Source: Smithella sp. (GTDB lineage: Bacteria; Desulfobacterota; Syntrophia; Syntrophales; Smithellaceae). From it: a stretch of 46,422 bases of DNA. Of this stretch, positions 8,200 through 16,498 are shown piece by piece. The notes beneath the pieces were generated by a model, which was not told the origin of the DNA, searched no databases, and worked only from the letters and a program-made list of their open reading frames with translations. A program made the translations under genes and the position numbers. Where the stretch lies: the NCBI GenBank assembly GCA_012510495.1, contig JAAZHX010000247.1, positions 1 to 46,422 on the forward strand, read 5' to 3'. Position 1 is the stretch's first letter. The number at the start of each line of letters is the position of its first letter.

Positions 8200-9474
8200 T
8201 TACGGCGTGATCCGCTCCAGACCTCTCATATAAGGGCGCAGCGCCTCCGGGATGACGACGCTTCCGTCGGCCTGCTGATAATTTTCCAGAACCGCGACCA
8301 CCGTGCGGCCCACGGCCAGTCCGGAGCCGTTCAGGGTATGCACGAATTCCACCTTGCCGCTGTCTTTCCGGCGGAAGCGGATTGCCGCCCGTCTGGCCTG
8401 GAAATCCTCAAAGTTGCTGCACGAGGAAATTTCCCGGTATGTGTCCTGACCGGGCATCCAGGCTTCCACGTCGTAGGTTTTGGCTGAAGAGAAGCCCAGA
8501 TCCGCCGTGCACAGACAAACGGTTCGATAAGGAACGCCGAGCCTTTTAAGGACTTCTTCCGCGTTGATGGTCAGCTTTTCCAGCTCATCGTAGGACGCCT
8601 CCGGTTTGGAAAATTTGACCATCTCCACCTTGTTGAACTGGTGCTGGCGGATCAGCCCCCGCGTGTCCTTTCCGTAGGAGCCGGCTTCTGCGCGGAAGCA
8701 GGCCGAATAGGCCACCAGATAGATCGGCAGTTTTTCCTCTTCCAGAATTTCATCCCGGTAAACGTTCGTGACAGGCACCTCTGCCGTCGGAATCAGGTAA
8801 TAGTCCATCCCTTCAATTTTAAAAAGGTCTTCCTTGAACTTGGGCAGCTGGCCGGTCCCGGTCATGCTTTCGGCGTTGACCATGAAGGGTGTAAACACCT
8901 CCGTGTAGCCGTGGTTCGCCGTATGCAGATCCAGCATGAAGTTGGTGATTGCCCGCTCCAGCTGGGCGCCTGCCCCGCGATAAAGCGTGAATCTTGCCCC
9001 GGTGATTTTCGCGCCGCGCGCGAAGTCCAGAATGTTCAGGTTTTCTCCGAGTTCAAAGTGCTGCTTCGGCGTAAAGCGGAAAGACGGCTTTTCGCCCCAG
9101 GACCGCACCACGGTGTTATCTTCGGGTCCGCTGCCTTGCGGCACGGATTCGTGCTGGATGTTCGGCACGATCATGACAAAGGCGTTGAGCTCCTCTTCCG
9201 TGACGCGCAGGGTTTCGTCGTATTCCTTGATTTTGGCCGAGACGTCGCCCATTTGGGCAATCAGGGCGGAAGCGTCCTCTTTCTTCTTTTTCAGCTCGCC
9301 GACCTGTTTGGACACGCTGTTGCGCTCGTTGCGCAGGGTTTCCACCGCCTGCAGGATGTCCCGTCTTTTCGCATCCAGGCTGACAAAGCGGTCAAAGTCA
9401 ATGTTTTGCCCCCGTTCGCTCATTTTCCGGCGAACGGTCTCCAAATTCTGTCTCAAGTACTTAATATCCAACAT
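8200..9474 (-). CDS. serS: Seryl-tRNA synthetase
   Basis: The 424-residue class II synthetase charges tRNA-Ser with serine in the cytoplasm. The N-terminal long coiled-coil arm that grips the tRNA long variable arm is visible (about residues 28-105, with [20 protein letters not shown]). The catalytic core has motif 2 [21 protein letters not shown] and motif 3 [20 protein letters not shown]. Length is normal. Start ATG 9474 is preceded by a GAAGG-type site. It lies downstream of murJ with a 94-bp gap and is followed by two of its own substrate tRNAs on the same strand. Confidence 0.97.
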   Translation of the reverse strand: MLDIKYLRQNLETVRRKMSERGQNIDFDRFVSLDAKRRDILQAVETLRNERNSVSKQVGELKKKKEDASALIAQMGDVSAKIKEYDETLRVTEEELNAFVMIVPNIQHESVPQGSGPEDNTVVRSWGEKPSFRFTPKQHFELGENLNILDFARGAKITGARFTLYRGAGAQLERAITNFMLDLHTANHGYTEVFTPFMVNAESMTGTGQLPKFKEDLFKIEGMDYYLIPTAEVPVTNVYRDEILEEEKLPIYLVAYSACFRAEAGSYGKDTRGLIRQHQFNKVEMVKFSKPEASYDELEKLTINAEEVLKRLGVPYRTVCLCTADLGFSSAKTYDVEAWMPGQDTYREISSCSNFEDFQARRAAIRFRRKDSGKVEFVHTLNGSGLAVGRTVVAVLENYQQADGSVVIPEALRPYMRGLERITP

Positions 9475-9568
9475 AGTTTACCTTCGGGTCCCCGGCTGAC
9501 GAATCCCACCAAAGACGGGTTTCCCTATCACTTTGAACTATTGAAGTCAATGGTTTTATCGGGCGGGA

Positions 9569-11161
9569 TCAATGGCCGGAGGAGGTCAGTCTTTTTTGAA
9601 CCATTCTCAAAAAGGCGCGCATTTCCGGGCTTTTGAGAAGGTAAGCGCACACCAAGTACGCGACGGCCCCGGCCACAACGGCAAAGGAGAGATAGATCAG
9701 TCGTTCCCGAAAGCCCGAGGACGTGTTCCAGGGCAGTCCATATTCCACGAGTCCTATGGCGGCCAGCATCGCGGCGGATGAGGCGATGATTTTGAAAACA
9801 GAGGTGTAAAACGCGCGGTCCAGATAAGGTCCGATTTTGTTTCTCAGCACAAACGCCAGGACGCCGACATTGACGGCGGCGGAAATGGAGCCGGCCAGCG
9901 CGATGCCGTTGTGCCGGAGCGGGTACATCAGCGTCAGGCTAAAAACTACGTTGACGACCAGCGTAATGATGCCCGCCTTCAGAGGCCATTTGGAATCCTT
10001 TAGGGAATAAAAAGCGGAAATGAAGACGCGCAGAACCGAATAAGCCCAGAGCCCCAGCGCGTAGCAGAACAGCGCCTGGCCGGTATAGACGGCCGCCTGG
10101 GCGTCAAATGCGCCGCGCTGAAACAGCACGGAGATAATGGGCAGATGCAGCGCCATCAGGGCGAGCATCGAGGGGATAGTCAGAAAAAGCATCAGACGCA
10201 GGGAAAAGGAAATGCTGGATTTCAGCTCTTCGGTTTTCCCCGCGGCGGCATGCGCGGAAAAACTGGGCAGCGCCGCCGTTCCGATGGCAATGGCGAAAAT
10301 CCCCAGCGGGAACTCCATGATCCGGTCGGCGTAAAACAGATACGTGACCGAACCGCTCGGCAGCAGGGAAGCCAGCACCGTTCCCACAAAGACATTGATC
10401 GTGCCCACGCCCGCGCCGAGGATGGCCGGAAGCATCAGAGCGCCGATTTGCCGGATGCCCGGGTGGTTGAGATTGAATCGGAAATGAAACGACACGCCGA
10501 ATTTTCTGAGCGCGGGCCACTGCATGGCCAACTGCAGAACGCCGCCCGCCAGGACGCCTACGGCCAGCGCCGTGATCGGCTGGTCAAACGCGTCATGCAG
10601 AACAAGGGCGGCCGTGATCATGGCGATGTTGAGCATGACCGGGGACAGGGCCGGCGAGGTGAAATGCCGGAAAGAATTCAAAATCCCCATGCACAGGGCG
10701 ACCAGCGCGATAAAAAAGATGTAGGGAAACATCAGGCGGTTCAGAAAAACCGCTAGCCGGTATTGCTCGGGATTGGCCATGAAGCCCGGGGCAATCAGTC
10801 CGACAATCACGGGCGAGAGCGCAATGCCCAGCACGGAGACCGCGGCCAGGATCACGGAAAGGATCGTAAAGGCATTGTCGGCCAGCTCCAGCGCTTCCGG
10901 CTTGGTTTTCTTCTGCAGGTGCTCGGTAAACACCGGAACGAAGGAAACCGTGAGAGAGCCTTCGCCCAGCAGGCGCCGGAGCATATTGGGAATGCGAAAC
11001 GCCACCCAGAAGGCGTCCGTTGCCCAGCTCGCTCCGAAAAAAGCGGCGATGACCATGTCCCGGGCCACACCGAGAACACGGCTGACCATTGTCGCGGCGC
11101 CCACGATTCCGGCGGCTTTGGCGACTTTTGTGTTTTCTGATTTTTCTATCGGATCGTCCAT
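9569..11161 (-). CDS. murJ: Lipid II flippase MurJ (MviN)
   Basis: The 530-residue protein is very hydrophobic, with roughly fourteen predicted membrane segments, and opens with the family hallmark AAGIVGAATMVSRVLGVARDMVIAAFFG (seen in pieces from residue 16), then DAFWVAFRIPNMLRRLLGEGSL. FPYIFF and LFYADRIMEFPLGIFAIAIG are further MurJ landmarks. MurJ moves undecaprenyl-linked peptidoglycan precursor across the inner membrane. The start ATG is at 11161. It follows yggU by 33 bp in what appears to be a yggT-yggU-murJ operon, with serS downstream. Confidence 0.95.
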   Translation of the reverse strand: MDDPIEKSENTKVAKAAGIVGAATMVSRVLGVARDMVIAAFFGASWATDAFWVAFRIPNMLRRLLGEGSLTVSFVPVFTEHLQKKTKPEALELADNAFTILSVILAAVSVLGIALSPVIVGLIAPGFMANPEQYRLAVFLNRLMFPYIFFIALVALCMGILNSFRHFTSPALSPVMLNIAMITAALVLHDAFDQPITALAVGVLAGGVLQLAMQWPALRKFGVSFHFRFNLNHPGIRQIGALMLPAILGAGVGTINVFVGTVLASLLPSGSVTYLFYADRIMEFPLGIFAIAIGTAALPSFSAHAAAGKTEELKSSISFSLRLMLFLTIPSMLALMALHLPIISVLFQRGAFDAQAAVYTGQALFCYALGLWAYSVLRVFISAFYSLKDSKWPLKAGIITLVVNVVFSLTLMYPLRHNGIALAGSISAAVNVGVLAFVLRNKIGPYLDRAFYTSVFKIIASSAAMLAAIGLVEYGLPWNTSSGFRERLIYLSFAVVAGAVAYLVCAYLLKSPEMRAFLRMVQKRLTSSGH

Positions 11162-11194
11162 TTCTTCAAGCCGATTTAAGCGTTATGGATGGTT

Positions 11195-11512
11195 TCATAA
11201 TTCAGGACGGAGGTCCAGTTGACGGAGTTTTTGCTCCAGTTCCGTCCGGCTGATGTCGTCCAGCAGGATCGTCTTCCTGCGTCCTCTGGCCCCCGCGGAA
11301 ATTTTCATCCGGCTTTTCTTAAGCCCCAGTTTTTTGGCCAGCAGTTCGATGCAGGCGTCGTTGGCCGCCCCTTCCACCGGCGGCGCGGTGACCTTCACTT
11401 TCAGCAGGCCTTCGGCAATGCCGGCGATTTGAGCCCGCGATGCGTGTGGATTGACGGAAATATCGAAGGATAAGCCGTTTTTGGTTTCCCGGATGAGGAG
11501 CGTGTCGGTCAA
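11195..11512 (-). CDS. DUF167 (YggU/UPF0235) family protein
   Basis: This 105-residue protein has the DUF167 core: ISVNPHASRAQIAGI, LKVKVTAPPVEGAANDACIELLAKKLGLKKS and ISAGARGRRKTI. The family is a small alpha/beta fold of unknown biochemical role, conserved in bacteria and eukaryotes and often next to yggT, as here. The start is a TTG at 11512 with AAAGG upstream; it begins 14 bp after the yggT stop. Confidence 0.85.
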   Translation of the reverse strand: MTDTLLIRETKNGLSFDISVNPHASRAQIAGIAEGLLKVKVTAPPVEGAANDACIELLAKKLGLKKSRMKISAGARGRRKTILLDDISRTELEQKLRQLDLRPEL

Positions 11513-11526
11513 AGCGTTTGCCTTTC

Positions 11527-11823
11527 TTAAAAGCTGTGCGCCACCTGGATCATGGTCTGGACCAGGAAGTACTGCAGAAAGATGATGATCAGCAAAGCGA
11601 TCAGCGGAGAAAAATCAATCGGCAGGCTGTGCCGGGGAATTATTCGCCGAATCGGTCCCAGCACCGGTTCGGTGACGCGGTACAAAAAAATGACAATCTT
11701 GTTGTAGGGATCGGGGTTTACCCAGGAGATGAGCGCGCGGGCGACGATGATCCACAGATAGACTGTCAGAACAATATCAATGACTTTTGCCAGCGCGATG
11801 ATGAAATTGCTCAATGCAAACAT
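11527..11823 (-). CDS. YggT-family integral membrane protein
   Basis: The 98-residue product has two hydrophobic segments (IALAKVIDIVLTVYLWIIVA and SPLIALLIIIFLQYFLV) flanking a polar centre with SWVNPDP and EPVLGPIRRIIP, the signature of YggT. Members are linked by context to cell-envelope and osmotic functions, and occur beside yggU and proC in many bacteria; here proC is nearby but on the other strand. Start ATG is at 11823. Confidence 0.88.
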   Translation of the reverse strand: MFALSNFIIALAKVIDIVLTVYLWIIVARALISWVNPDPYNKIVIFLYRVTEPVLGPIRRIIPRHSLPIDFSPLIALLIIIFLQYFLVQTMIQVAHSF

Positions 11824-11953
11824 AGCTGCCTCACCGATGGATCTTTTGCTCCCCGCAGGGAGGTTGTGTCAAAGAGACGGGGCTTTTCGTGAGAGTTTTC
11901 CTGCCGGCGATTCCTGCAAGGCATCCATCAAACCGGCAGCCGGACGACGCTGT

Positions 11954-12745
11954 TCAGGGACGGGGATCCGAGCCGATTTCCCGGCAGAAAGCAGTCAGGG
12001 CGTCATTGAACGCCCCGGGTCTTTCCAGCATGGACATGTGTCCCGCTCCTTCGATCAGGACGCATTTTGCCCCGGCAATGCCCCCGGCGATCTTTTCGGA
12101 AGAAGCGGGCGGCGTCATCTTGTCTTCCACGCCGCAAAGTGCCAGCACCGGCACGCGGATGTTTGGCAACTCTCCCGTCAGATCAAACTTGCTGCACGCC
12201 AGCATGTCGCCCGCCACCACATCAACGCTGGCCTGTCCCAGACTTTGGCGCAGCGGGTTATACAATTTCGGGCGGTTTTCTTTGGCGATGGAGAATTTGC
12301 ACATTAAATCCAGGATCAAATCCGGCTGTCCGGCAAACCCGTTAAGGATGTCGGGATTGACCGGCATGGTCACGCCTCCGCCCGCGGCCACGATGCCGCT
12401 TATCGCCCGCGGATATTGCACGGCAAAGCCAAGCGCGATGGCCGCGCCCAGCGAATGGCCGACCAGTACCGGGCGCGCAAGCTTCAAAACATCAAGGATT
12501 TCTTTTAATCGAAGGACATAGGCGGAAATATCGCGCTCTCCGCTTCCTTCCGATTGTCCGTGCCCCGGAAGATCGATAGCCGCGATGTTATACGCTTTGC
12601 GCAGAATCGAATACTGTTCGATCCAGGCGCCGGAGTTGCCGCCGGAGCCGTGAAGAAAAACAAGGCTTTGCGCATGAGCGCCAAAATCATCCGGATTGAC
12701 CCAGCAGGCGATACGGTTTTCTCTTACCTTGAAATATTTCAGCAT
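11954..12745 (-). CDS. Alpha/beta-fold hydrolase
   Basis: A 263-residue soluble alpha/beta hydrolase. Visible elements are the oxyanion strand LVFLHGSGGNSG, DLPGHGQS, nucleophile elbow GHSLG with Ser98, the acid Asp208 in CGVEDKMTPP and His236 in EGAGHMSMLE. The substrate (ester, lactone or C-C bond) cannot be deduced; the sequence resembles carboxylesterase/BioH-like monomers. Start ATG 12745 has GAGAGGATAG upstream. It is divergent from proC and lies upstream of the yggT operon, separated from it by about 130 bp. Confidence 0.8.
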   Translation of the reverse strand: MLKYFKVRENRIACWVNPDDFGAHAQSLVFLHGSGGNSGAWIEQYSILRKAYNIAAIDLPGHGQSEGSGERDISAYVLRLKEILDVLKLARPVLVGHSLGAAIALGFAVQYPRAISGIVAAGGGVTMPVNPDILNGFAGQPDLILDLMCKFSIAKENRPKLYNPLRQSLGQASVDVVAGDMLACSKFDLTGELPNIRVPVLALCGVEDKMTPPASSEKIAGGIAGAKCVLIEGAGHMSMLERPGAFNDALTAFCREIGSDPRP

Positions 12746-12865
12746 GAATTTCTATCCTCTCGTGCCCGTGACTACCACAAAAGCGGGATTTTATACAATC
12801 TTCAATATTGTGTTGACAGGATGCCGGGAAAAAGGGCATGTATTTGCCATCCGGAGGACATGACG

Positions 12866-13681
12866 ATGTTTACAGGCAAGAAAGTTGCGATTATCGGTGG
12901 GGGAAAGATGGGCGGCATTCTGGCGCAGGGGATGGTTTCCCGGAAGATCCTTTCCCCGCGGAATATCACTGTGGCGGACGTTGATCCGGCAAGGCTTCGC
13001 GAACTCCGTTCTTCCCTGAAGCTGCGGGTCACCGAGGACAACCGCGAGGCCGTGAAGGAGGCCGATATTATTGTTCTGGCCGTCAAACCGCAGAATTTCC
13101 CGGACCTCCTCAAAGAGATTCGCCAGGCTTCGAATTTATCGAAGCTGTTCATTTCGATCGCCGCCGGCGTGACGACGGATTCCATCGAACACCTGCTGAC
13201 CGGAAAACCGCGCGTCTTGCGCGTGATGCCCAACGTCGCCGCGCTGGCGGGTGAAGGCGCCGCGGCTGTGGCGAGGGGGCGTTTTGCCCGTCCCGATGAC
13301 GTGCGCTACGCCCTGGCGATGCTGGGCGCCGTCGGCCTGGCCGTGGAAGTGGAGGAGAAACTCATGGATGCCGTGACGGGACTCAGCGGCAGCGGCCCGG
13401 CCTACTGCTTTGTGATCATCGAAGCCTTGGCGGATGCCGGCGTTCAACTGGGCCTTGGCCGGGATCTGGCCGAAAAACTGGCCGCGCAAACCATGCTGGG
13501 CGCGGCCCGTCTGTGTCTTCAGGAGAACCAGCACCCCGCCCGGTTGAAAAATATGGTGACCTCTCCCGGCGGAACCACCGCCGCGGGTTTGCGGGTGCTG
13601 GAAGAAGGAAAAATACGCGCGACGCTGACGGGCGCTGTGGAGGCGGCCGCGCGGCGCTCCAGAGAACTGGCCGGCTCATAA
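12866..13681 (+). CDS. proC: Pyrroline-5-carboxylate reductase
   Basis: From ATG 12866 the product is 271 residues, the usual size. The N-terminal Rossmann motif VAIIGGGKMGGILAQGM binds NAD(P)H; VKPQNFPDLL, RVMPNVAALAGEG and the C-terminal TGLSGSGPAYCFVIIEALADAGVQLGL with TSPGGTTAAGLRVLE are diagnostic of ProC, which carries out the last step of proline synthesis. The open frame extends upstream to 12554 but those residues run over the divergent promoter and hydrolase gene. GGAGG at 12853 lies eight bases from ATG 12866 and only two from ATG 12860, so the former is preferred. Confidence 0.94.
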   Translation: MFTGKKVAIIGGGKMGGILAQGMVSRKILSPRNITVADVDPARLRELRSSLKLRVTEDNREAVKEADIIVLAVKPQNFPDLLKEIRQASNLSKLFISIAAGVTTDSIEHLLTGKPRVLRVMPNVAALAGEGAAAVARGRFARPDDVRYALAMLGAVGLAVEVEEKLMDAVTGLSGSGPAYCFVIIEALADAGVQLGLGRDLAEKLAAQTMLGAARLCLQENQHPARLKNMVTSPGGTTAAGLRVLEEGKIRATLTGAVEAAARRSRELAGS

Positions 13682-13719
13682 ACGATTAACGGATGGATGG
13701 GAAACGCAAGTGAGGAGAG

Positions 13720-14505
13720 ATGGATATCAAAGGGAAATCCATCATTGTAACAGGGGCGGCTTCCGGTATCGGCCGGGGTCTGTGTCAGCGGTTTGCAAAA
13801 GAAGGCGCAAGGGTCATTGTTGCGGCCGACATCAATGAGGCGGGCGCGAAGGCCGTCGCCGCCGAAGTGGGGGGCGAGACGTTTGTCTGCGATGTGCGCA
13901 AAGAAGCGGATATCGCCGGTCTGGTGAAATTCACGGAAGACAAGTTTGGCGACGTTGGCCTTTTCTGCTCCAACGCCGGCATCATCGCCATCGGCGGTTA
14001 CGAAGTGGATAACGAAACCTGGCAGCGCATCTGGGAGATTAATGTTCTTGCGCACGTCTTCGTGGCGCGGGCGGTCATTCCCGGAATGATTCGGCGCGGC
14101 GGCGGGGCGATCATGATCACGGCCTCCGCGGCCGGGCTCCTAAGCCAGATTGGTTCTCTGCCTTACTCCGTCACCAAGCACGCAGCGGTGGACATGGCGG
14201 AAAATCTGGCCATTACGTACGGCGGCCAGGGCATCCGGGTGTTTGCGCTGTGCCCGCAGGCGGTCGAATCGGAGATGACACGCGGGCATGAAGGCGGCGG
14301 CGTGGCGGGGGTGGATGGTCTGATGAAGCCGGAACAGCTGGCGGACGCCGTTATGGAATCTTTCGCCGCCGATGAATTTCTGATTCTGCCGCACAAGGAA
14401 GTCAAAACCTACATCCAGCGCAAGGCGGCGGATTATGGCCGGTGGATTCAGGGCATGCACCGACTGCAGGAGAGATTCTTTGCAGGAACACCGTTAAAAA
14501 AATAA
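13720..14505 (+). CDS. Short-chain dehydrogenase/reductase
   Basis: A classical SDR of 261 residues: cofactor motif TGAASGIG at residues 11-18, an AADINEAG strand suggesting NAD(H), the NAG motif, a catalytic Ser in ITASAAG and the YxxxK pair in YSVTKHA. The C-terminus is longer than the core and ends with FAGTPLKK. Substrate is not evident. It starts 38 bp after proC with GAGGAGAG directly upstream of the ATG, so it may be read from the proC promoter. Confidence 0.85.
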   Translation: MDIKGKSIIVTGAASGIGRGLCQRFAKEGARVIVAADINEAGAKAVAAEVGGETFVCDVRKEADIAGLVKFTEDKFGDVGLFCSNAGIIAIGGYEVDNETWQRIWEINVLAHVFVARAVIPGMIRRGGGAIMITASAAGLLSQIGSLPYSVTKHAAVDMAENLAITYGGQGIRVFALCPQAVESEMTRGHEGGGVAGVDGLMKPEQLADAVMESFAADEFLILPHKEVKTYIQRKAADYGRWIQGMHRLQERFFAGTPLKK

Positions 14506-14558
14506 GAGACGGTCTGAATCGGTTTTGTTCGTTTCTTGCATCAGGAGGGGAGAAGCCC

Positions 14559-14906
14559 ATGGACAACGAATCCTGTGCGGCGGTGGACAACCTTCATGAT
14601 TTGAGGCAGGCTCTTGGGGCGAGCGACAGAGTCATTGCGCTGGTGTATGCTACCTGGTGCCCTTTCTGCCGGCAAGCCCTGCCGGAGTTTGAAAAACTGG
14701 CGCGGAAAGAGAAACGGCGTCTGCTCCTGGCGGCCGATGATGAGGAACTCGCCGCGGATGCATACAATATCGATATTTTCCCGACATTGATTCTGTTTGA
14801 AAAAGGCCGCATCGTCAAACGCCTCGACGGCAGTCCCGGGGTGGGCCTGAGCAAGAAACAGATCGGCGATTTCATCAAGTCCTGTCCGCCGGCTGAGCCC
14901 GGTTAA
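14559..14906 (+). CDS. Thioredoxin-family protein
   Basis: The 115-residue protein from ATG 14559 (AGGAGGGG eight bases before) has a thioredoxin fold core with the redox pair WCPFC (Cys34 and Cys37), the cis-proline region IDIFPTLILFEKGRIV and a terminal helix. The CPFC active site differs from the CGPC of thioredoxin and is closer to some protein-disulfide oxidoreductases. No signal peptide is seen, so it is probably cytoplasmic. It is followed 19 bp later by a cysteine-rich CGGC protein, a conceivable redox partner. Confidence 0.8.
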   Translation: MDNESCAAVDNLHDLRQALGASDRVIALVYATWCPFCRQALPEFEKLARKEKRRLLLAADDEELAADAYNIDIFPTLILFEKGRIVKRLDGSPGVGLSKKQIGDFIKSCPPAEPG

Positions 14907-14925
14907 AATTCGGAGTCCGATACGC

Positions 14926-15399
14926 TTGGATATTTTCGTTCGATACTGCGGCGGTTGCAACTGTCAGATCGACAGGGTGCGGATCATCAAAGCCATTGAA
15001 AATTCGCTCGGGGCAGGCTGCAGGCTGACAACGGATGCGTCGCATGCGCCTTTCGGAGCAGGCATTTTGATGTGCGGCTGTCCGTCCGCCTGTGTGAACA
15101 AACCGGAGATCACCGATCTTGCGCGGAACTGGATCGTGATTGCGGGCAAGACTCTGGATTTCCGGGAAATGCCGGAAACGGAGCTGGCCGGGGCGGTCGG
15201 GGCCAGAATAAGCGAAATGGCAACGCATGACCGGGGCTGCCTCAGGGAAACCAAAGCTCTTTCCCATAAAGGGCTCAACGAAGACCTCGACGGTGCGATG
15301 CGGATTCAGGAAGGGCTCTTCAGGACCTACATCGGATCGGAAGACAACCACCAGCGCATCGACGCGCTGCAGGCGAAGCTGGCGGCGAGGAAGAAGTAG
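14926..15399 (+). CDS. CGGC-motif cysteine protein with an enoyl-CoA-hydratase-like tail
   Basis: The 157-residue frame has two unlike parts. Residues 1-97 carry RYCGGCNCQIDR near the start and MCGCPSACVN in the middle, then IVIAGKTLDF; this resembles a small uncharacterised family with a CGGCNxxIDR motif, usually about 100-110 residues, that may bind metal. Residues about 104-157 (ETKALSHKGLNEDLDGAM, then GLFRTYIGSEDNHQ) look like the last 50 residues of an enoyl-CoA hydratase, where a [GT/S]ED segment precedes a terminal helix. The start is TTG 14926 with GGAG upstream. The join could be a natural fusion or a deletion junction. Confidence 0.6.
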   Translation: MDIFVRYCGGCNCQIDRVRIIKAIENSLGAGCRLTTDASHAPFGAGILMCGCPSACVNKPEITDLARNWIVIAGKTLDFREMPETELAGAVGARISEMATHDRGCLRETKALSHKGLNEDLDGAMRIQEGLFRTYIGSEDNHQRIDALQAKLAARKK

Positions 15400-15623
15400 C
15401 GGCCACTTGCGGCAAGGCGGTTGGTTGTCGAGCGGACGCGTCTCCGTGGCTCATCGTCAGGCGCGCACCGTTTCCGTCGGCGCGATGCCGCACAGATTCT
15501 TTAATCCCTTTGCCGGCAACGGCACACGACCATCTCCGCTTCGACCGGGACAGGACTCTCTGCCGGCCCGTTTCCTCTTATGTTTAGTAAAAACCGGCGG
15601 ATAATCCCATAATCAAGCCATAA

Positions 15624-15710
15624 ACTATGGATTATCTTAAAAAATCATAGTTAGACTATGAAATAAAATAATACTTGACAGTAGGACTATAATAAACTAG
15701 TGTTTAGTCC
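15624..15710 (+). promoter_or_regulatory. Candidate operator/promoter region of the TetR cluster
   Basis: Upstream of the tetR ATG there is a perfect palindrome CATAGT-TAG-ACTATG (15646-15660) and a second inverted pair GGACTA (15684-15689) and TAGTCC (15705-15710). The half-site ACTAT starts at 15624, 15655 and 15686, exactly 31 bp apart. A TTGACA (15675-15680) and a TATAAT (15688-15693) are also here but only 7 bp apart, so they cannot be one promoter; each could pair with a weaker box. The remaining stretch 15400-15620 shows no gene. Confidence 0.55.
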
Positions 15711-15730
15711 AATCGGAAGAAGGAGATCTT

Positions 15731-16480
15731 ATGGCTGATCGTGCACGACCCAAAACTCGTAAGGACCGAATAATGGATACGGCTTTGCGCATTTTTGCGG
15801 AAAAGAGTTTTCAGGAGGCGACGATATCCGAAATCAGTAAAAAGGCGGGTGTTTCCGAGGCCACGATTTATGAATATTTCGGCACCAAGGAGGATCTGCT
15901 GTTTGCCATACCCGAAAAAATCTCCAATGATGCCAATGAAGATTCTGAAGCCGTCCTTCCTTACATCAAGGATGCGGAAGGCCGGATGCGCGCCATCCTG
16001 TTCAGCTATATTCAGCTCTACGAGAGCAATCCACACTATTCCGCGCTGGTGCTGCTGCAGTTAATGTCCAGCAAGCGTTTCCGACAGACCGCCGCGCATG
16101 CGGCCATCCGCCGTTCCGCCCACCGCCTGCTCGAATGCATCCGCGAAGGCATCGCCGACGGAACATTCCGCTCCGACGCCGACGCCTACCTGATTCGTTC
16201 AATGCTGATGGGCACTATCGAACATCTGTTCATCCACTGGCATATGCAGGGAATGCCCAAACGCGACAAAACCATTATGGAGATGCTGGATCCGTTTCTG
16301 GAAATCGTTTTGAGCGGTATCCGGGCAAGAAAAGAACAGCAGGGACTCACGCTGCGTTTGAATCTGGAGGACGCGCGTGTCCTGGAACAGATTCTACAAA
16401 ATGATCCGATGTTACAATCTCCGGCCCGGAGCGCGGACGCCGCCCGGACAACGAAGGAAAAAACTAAACAACATCTATGA
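15731..16480 (+). CDS. TetR-family transcriptional regulator
   Basis: The 249-residue protein has the TetR N-terminal DNA-binding domain at about residues 10-58: RKDRIMDTALRIFAEKSF, then ISEISKKAGVSEATIYEYFGTKEDLL with the family helix-turn-helix. The C-terminal ligand domain is helical and unassigned; TetR repressors near acyl-CoA genes often sense acyl-CoA or an aromatic acid. AGAAGGAG lies seven bases before the ATG. The gene ends 18 bp before the dehydratase-like gene, so it is probably the first gene of the operon and autoregulated through the palindromes upstream. Confidence 0.9.
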   Translation: MADRARPKTRKDRIMDTALRIFAEKSFQEATISEISKKAGVSEATIYEYFGTKEDLLFAIPEKISNDANEDSEAVLPYIKDAEGRMRAILFSYIQLYESNPHYSALVLLQLMSSKRFRQTAAHAAIRRSAHRLLECIREGIADGTFRSDADAYLIRSMLMGTIEHLFIHWHMQGMPKRDKTIMEMLDPFLEIVLSGIRARKEQQGLTLRLNLEDARVLEQILQNDPMLQSPARSADAARTTKEKTKQHL

Positions 16481-16498
16481 AAGAAGGGGGTATTTCCT

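Noticed and set aside
12813-12846. Promoter for proC starting at TTGACA 12813
   Set aside because: No acceptable -10 box lies at 16-18 bp; the nearest TATTTG is 22 bp away.
15675-15693. TTGACA and TATAAT as a single promoter
   Set aside because: The boxes are only 7 bp apart, far too close for one sigma-70 promoter.
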